Assembly: GCA_027083915.1 (NCBI GenBank)
Contig: JALWML010000213.1
Span: 1-5,359, forward strand
DNA length: 5,359 nt
Origin: Lysobacterales bacterium
GTDB taxonomy: Bacteria; Pseudomonadota; Gammaproteobacteria; Xanthomonadales; Marinicellaceae
Direction of reading: 5' to 3'
Below the pieces are notes generated by a model. That model saw only the letters and a list, made by a program, of their open reading frames with translations. It searched no databases and had not been told where the DNA came from. Positions 5,303 through 5,359 of the stretch are shown piece by piece; position 1 is the stretch's first letter, and each line of letters begins with the position of its first letter. Both the position numbers and the translations under genes were made by a program.

Positions 5303-5327
5303 AACAGAGTTTGTTCTCTTTTTTAAA

Positions 5328-5333
5328 GGGAGG
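5328..5333 (+). promoter_or_regulatory. Strong Shine-Dalgarno-like sequence at the window edge
   Basis: GGGAGG (extended to AAAGGGAGGTG, 5325-5335) is the best anti-16S match in the window. It stands 11 bases before ATG 5345, slightly longer than ideal. It suggests that a rightward gene begins at the edge, divergent from the HAD gene. Confidence 0.4.
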
Positions 5334-5344
5334 TGTTTGGTCGT

Positions 5345-5359
5345 ATGAACTTAAATAAT
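5345..5359 (+). CDS. Possible start of a rightward gene, cut by the window end
   Basis: ATG at 5345 opens M-N-L-N-N and runs off the end with no stop codon in the five codons seen. The only support is the strong ribosome site upstream; five codons say nothing about the product. A TTG at 5337 lies too close to the ribosome site to be preferred. Confidence 0.3.

Overview
The window is AT-rich bacterial chromosome with six complete genes and no long non-coding stretch (largest gaps 194 and 172 bases). It looks like a low-GC marine-type gammaproteobacterium. The grounds are a DUF1329 protein and several small exported proteins with a short GFE tag (IFNSGFE after the signal peptide of the first, LFKDGFEN at the C-terminus of another). 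From memory I associate such tags with Marinicella, Lysobacter and relatives. That placement is inference. No phage, conjugation or transposase gene is visible.

Layout. At 8-802 (+) lies an exported protein with a probable concanavalin A-like (LamG-like) beta-sandwich. It converges on 829-1272 (-), a cytosine deaminase closely resembling yeast Fcy1. The gap 1273-1466 holds a compact element: two related 27-base hairpin units in inverted orientation, each starting GTAG at its outer end, flanking an AT-rich third hairpin. This matches the architecture of a REP doublet (REPIN/BIME). A two-gene leftward operon follows: 2850-3116 (small secreted protein with a GGG/GGFW-type domain and the GFE tail) and then 1467-2837 (modular exported protein with a YQG-type N-terminal domain, two 54-residue repeats, a tail-fibre-like linker and a six-cysteine C-terminal domain). 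A 112-base divergent promoter region separates this operon from 3229-4509 (+), a periplasmic DUF1329 protein. The DUF1329 gene overlaps the convergent HAD hydrolase gene (4483-5187, -) by 27 bases. The last 172 bases hold inverted repeats and, at the very edge, a strong Shine-Dalgarno followed by an ATG, possibly the start of another rightward gene.

How they work together. Four of the six products are exported, so most of the window serves the envelope or the cell exterior. The 88-residue protein and the modular protein are almost certainly co-transcribed and may act together at the surface. The deaminase (pyrimidine salvage) and the HAD phosphatase are cytosolic housekeeping or salvage enzymes with no evident link to them. 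The best candidate for something undescribed is the REP-like element at 1335-1455, followed by the small secreted protein/modular adhesin pair.
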